From Cotesia glomerata (taxonomy: Eukaryota > Arthropoda > Insecta > Hymenoptera > Braconidae): DNA of 64,000 bases. Of the stretch, positions 60,550-64,000 are shown one piece after another. The stretch is from NCBI RefSeq assembly GCF_020080835.1, contig NC_058166.1, positions 11,309,672 to 11,373,671 of the forward strand, given 5' to 3'. Position numbers and translations under genes: made by a program. Each line of letters starts with the position of its first letter. Position 1 is the first letter of the stretch. Under the pieces are notes generated by a model. That model was not told the DNA's origin, did not search any database, and saw only the letters and a list, made by a program, of their open reading frames with translations.

Positions 60550-61355
60550 TAGAAAACTATCACTTATTAAATTAATTCATTAACTACGATCTTAATGTAA
60601 GGAACTCCTCTCAGTATTGAAAAATTTTTTTGTCTTTTATAGACCGAAGATTATTTAATGTTTTGGAAAAATTAATTTCAAAAAATTATTTTCGAATAAT
60701 TTAAAATTGTAAAATATGGTTTTATTTATTTATTCATATCATTAATTTAACAACGACTTTATTAAATAGTTCATTCACACAAAGTACATATTTATAATTA
60801 AGTGCACGGTAACTCATAGCTACAATATTTAGAATTAAAAACATACCAAGACAAATGATATTTTATGAATGTGATTACAATTAAATTTTTTACAATAGAT
60901 CCCGTGAAAAAATTTTGTGGTGATAGTCAATTTTTTATGTTAAGTTTTCGAAACTATTTTAAGGACGTTCATGCGCTACACAAGAAACAAATGAGTACCA
61001 ACTTTTTATGAAAGTTATTGGACCTTCGGATAATGACTGCTTAAGTATTCTACTATGAACTATATTTTATTACAAAATTGCCTTTTTTGTGCGATTTATG
61101 ATAGTCTGCGAACCAAAGTCTTAGGCTGTTTATCGACATGGCGCAAATGCACATGGAAAAAAATTTCTCGGAAAATTTACGATACAACCATTATTAAGCT
61201 GGGCTATACTTTCATTATTAATAATTATCAAATATTTTAGAAAAAAATTTACTATTTACTAGAAAAAATCGAGCGCGCTTTACACGCTTCTGTCAAACTG
61301 TTTATTATCGACCAAATAAAAATCAATAATTTTACAAATTTTATTCATTAATATT
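60550..61355. other. 3' flank of Osiris gene 3, no gene seen
   Basis: AT-rich. ATTAAA-type poly(A) signals follow the stop codon. The frame at 61055 has no supporting features. Confidence 0.4.
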
Positions 61356-61360
61356 TAACC

Positions 61361-61416
61361 GTTGCCATGGTAACCATTGCTATAGTAACCGTTGCGATGG
61401 TGGTTACCATAGCAAC
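61361..61416. promoter_or_regulatory. Cluster of three X-box-like (RFX) motifs
   Basis: GTTGCCATGGTAAC (61361-61374) and GTTACCATAGCAAC (61403-61416) fit the RFX X-box consensus in both half sites. ATTGCTATAGTAAC (61376-61389) fits with one mismatch. The cluster is also a palindrome overall, so it may equally be a tandem/inverted repeat without regulatory role. Confidence 0.35.
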
Positions 61417-61729
61417 GAAAAGTGACAACAATGAAAACGTCACATTAACTTTTTAATAAAGGATTTAAGAAATTTCACAACTTACTATCGTAATTCCTCC
61501 AACTAGTTATTGTATTAAATTCGATTAGAAAAAATATGATATTACTATTGTAAAAAGTAAGAGAATAAAAATTTCCAGTGCTGCCTCTGTATCTTTCCAA
61601 TAGATTTAATAAACTTTACAATAGTTGAATTGGAATGTTTTTCAATTAGTGTGAGTGATGGCCGTATACAGCATTAGACCGAGTTTATGTAAATGCAGAA
61701 GGACATCAATAGTAGCCCGAGTAAAAACA

Positions 61730-61990
61730 TAAAATAGCCGCAACAGCGCTGCAACAGCGCCACACGGAGTTTAAGTGCCCGCAACAGCGCCGCATCACAG
61801 CCGCAACAAATCTGTCAAAAAATAAAAAAATTATAATTGCCGCAACACAGCTACACTGTAATAAATATTTCTAAAATACTTCTTAAATCCCGCAACACCG
61901 CCGAAACACAGCTGCAACAAATCTGTGACGAAATAATAAAATTGTGATTGCCGCAACACCGCTGCAACAAAGGTGCAACACTCAACAAAT
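61730..61990 (+). repeat. CCGCAACA-type short repeats (subterminal-like)
   Basis: At least 12 copies of GCCGCAACA/GCTGCAACA/CCGCAACACCGC words in direct orientation, with a longer block GCAACAAATCTGT repeated. They lie between the Osiris gene and the second TNP2-like gene. Dense short repeats near an end are a known trait of CACTA elements. Confidence 0.55.
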
Positions 61991-62340
61991 CAATCATACA
62001 TTTTTTATAAATTTTAAAATAATTTATTATATCATATACCATCTAGACCACTGCAATGACTCATTACTTTATGGTAATTTTTGCAATAACTAGTATATTT
62101 GTTAAAAACAGTTTTAAGATTATTTAGTACAGAAGTTTGTAGGATAATTAGTTTAAAAATGATAATAGTATCGTAGAAGAGATGAAAAAATTTTATACAT
62201 CTACTAGTAGAACCATGTTTCCAAAATATTGAACCTATCAAAATACTACAATAGAAATGAATTACAAGCCAGCACTTTTAATTATGAAATATTTTCATGA
62301 TAATTAACATGAAGTTTAACAAGTTGCATAATCTAATAAT
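61991..62340. other. 3' flank of second TNP2-like gene, no gene seen
   Basis: AT-rich, no recognised motif. Probably the end region of the element. Confidence 0.35.
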
Positions 62341-62343
62341 AAG

Positions 62344-64000
62344 TTATTCAATATACTCGACATTATTTTCTTGTTCACCAACATACGTATTTTTTACAGT
62401 CAAACCTTCAATATTCCGTTCTATTCTAATTATATAACACAAATTAATTATTTCACAAACATCAATTAAAACTTCTGACGAATCTCTTTCAATAATTTGA
62501 TGAAGATAAGGAACGGTAATTCGAGTTTCGTTTGGTCCTTCAATTAAGCTCAAAGATGCTGTAATTTTAAATGAATCTTCAAAAAAAAGTTCTCTAAAGA
62601 AGACATAAAATCTTGAATCTTGACAATGATATTCACAGTTATTGGCACAGTTACAAATTTTCAGAAAATACTTCACAAATCCAATTTTAGGTCCACTTTG
62701 AGTAGCTACTTTAATACAGTACGATGCAAATTCTGTCTTTCTGGAATAATCTATCGAATAAATTATTTTTTTCTGCTTTTTTAATCTGTAAAATTTATGA
62801 ATTTTTACTTTCACCAATTTGATCTAGTGCGACGATAAGATTTTGAGATTTAGTTTTGAGCAAAGACATTTTTCCTAAAGCGTATAAATTCTCTCCAATT
62901 TTACGACTAGTATCAACTCTTTTTCCTGTAGTTTTTAATTTACAAAATTTTGTAACTGGTTTTTCTTCAGGTAATTCTTTTATTTCATTCAATATTGTCA
63001 AGTGATTAGAAACTTTAGTATAAATTTGCAATCCAACATAACGGGTACCATGCACGTATCCTACCATTTTGCCCAGCAAATCTTCTAAAAAAAAATATGA
63101 GGTTATCCACAATGGACCTAAGTCTTTGACTACCTGAGGTAAATGCCGTAAACAGTGAATATTGAATGTTGTAAATTGAATATCATATAATGTCTGAAAT
63201 TTAGCAGCAAATGCATTTAAAAGATTTTCACTCAAAGCAAGGGACTATAGTGATATTGATTGTTGGTTGAGAATGTAAATTCCTAGGACTAACTCAATGT
63301 AGTGCTCCAAATAAACTTTGTCCATCAAATCTTCTAAGAGTGGAAGTGAATAAAAAAGAAAGAAACTTTTCCATTCACTAGCTTTCCAATGGTTACTGTG
63401 TGCTGTTAAATCTCGAGGCATTCGTTTAATGAAGCTAGGTGGTTGTATTTTCTTCAACCGTTCATCAATAATATCTCGATGTGCGTATAGCGACCAAGGT
63501 TTATATCTATAAGCACTATCAAACCATAATTTTGCCAAAAGCTTAACTACTCCCTGGTAAACGCAATGCATGACGTCAATTGAGGTACCGCGAATCATAT
63601 CTGGCATCATTTTGCTCAATATTGATGTACATTTTAAGCTGTACACTGGTTTTTTTGGAGTAGACAATGTCACAAATGTATCATAGTCGTCGATTGTCCT
63701 TGGTATAAGCTGCCCCTCAAAAGGATATATATAAGTATTTCCATCAACACCTTCTTCTCTCACTGTATATCCTTTACAAAGGCATTTTGGGCATCCATAA
63801 TCACCATTGAATCTTATGTGATTAAGAAAATCAGCTCTGGCTGGAGCATCGCAAGTTCCACAAAAAAGATAAGCTTTGACTGTTTGAAGGCCGTTTGATT
63901 CAGGAAGCTTGAAGTTTACACCGGTGCTTAAAAGTACCATTTGATTATATATCGGTCTTAAAAATGTATTAACTTTGGGATCAGATGGTCCAAACCAAAG
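62344..64000 (-). pseudogene. Second TNP2-like transposase copy, continues beyond window
   Basis: The minus-strand gene enters from the window end. It has CGTCDAPARADFLNH with a CPKC knuckle, SIDVMHCVYQGVVKLLAKLW, HWKASEWKSFFLFYSLPLL, a region with HCLRHLPQVVKDLGPLW, and a C-terminal part with CNCANNCEYHC. It aligns in order with the 30-32 kb gene but is clearly diverged. Lesions: in-frame TAG at 63242-63244, and a frame change near 62795-62817 that could be a missed tiny intron or a shift. CACTA/En-Spm assignment carries the same caution as the first copy. Confidence 0.65.

Overview
The window is AT-rich nuclear DNA from an animal, almost certainly an insect. Its host genes belong to the insect-specific Osiris family, its genes have GT-AG introns, and Helitron, Tc1/mariner, R1-clade LINE and CACTA-like elements are interleaved with microsatellites. 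A parasitoid hymenopteran would fit the composition and element mix, but that is inference only.

Layout. (1) 3.4-6.7 kb: two Osiris-family genes in convergent orientation, one intronless (+, ATG at 4259) and one with two exons (-, 6616 to 5651), preceded by a GC-richer stretch holding a tRNA-derived SINE-like sequence. A third Osiris-like gene (+, two exons) lies at 59547-60548. The window is therefore an Osiris cluster whose members are separated by about 53 kb of repeats. (2) 7.5-22.9 kb: only repeats. They include foldback elements, a nested TIR element with a tRNA-like relic, a 5'-truncated LINE inside a (GT)n tract, a three-copy 0.5 kb repeat, a 23-bp tandem array, and a local duplication whose two copies reveal three MITE insertions by empty-site comparison. 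(3) 22.99 to about 28.3 kb: a largely complete but disabled Helitron (-). (4) 29.8-43.7 kb: a broken TNP2-like (CACTA/En-Spm type) transposase gene (-) head to head with a multi-exon BEN-domain gene (+) whose eight recognised exons join in phase. Diverged inverted repeats of about 115-120 bp lie at both outer ends, so the two genes look like the cargo of one roughly 13.8 kb element. A second TNP2-like copy begins at 62.3 kb and runs off the window. (5) 43.7-45.6 kb: a tandem array of about 84-bp units in a higher-order order, followed by a small two-exon reading frame. (6) 46-49 kb: copies of an abundant repeat family with GCGGGAAGTTAA ends, a LINE endonuclease relic and a strong GC-rich palindrome. 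(7) 49756-51312: a disabled Tc1-like element with IR/DR ends and TA duplications. (8) 51.8-58.6 kb: one copy of the abundant repeat whose internal (AC)n tract received a full-length R1-clade LINE and then a truncated second LINE.

The three AC-tract LINE copies all lie in the same orientation relative to the AC strand and carry their own poly(A), as expected for microsatellite-specific R1-clade elements of the Waldo/Mino kind. The abundant repeat family supplies the AC tracts, so one element family acts as landing pad for another. Many coding lesions in the mobile genes (LINE ORF2, Tc1 transposase, TNP2 transposase) are single-base indels in A or T runs. These could be real decay or uncorrected long-read errors.

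The features with the clearest evidence are the Osiris genes, the LINE ORFs, the Helitron helicase and Rep, the Tc1 element and the BEN gene. Family names for the CACTA-like transposase, several MITEs and the 45.6 kb gene are less certain.
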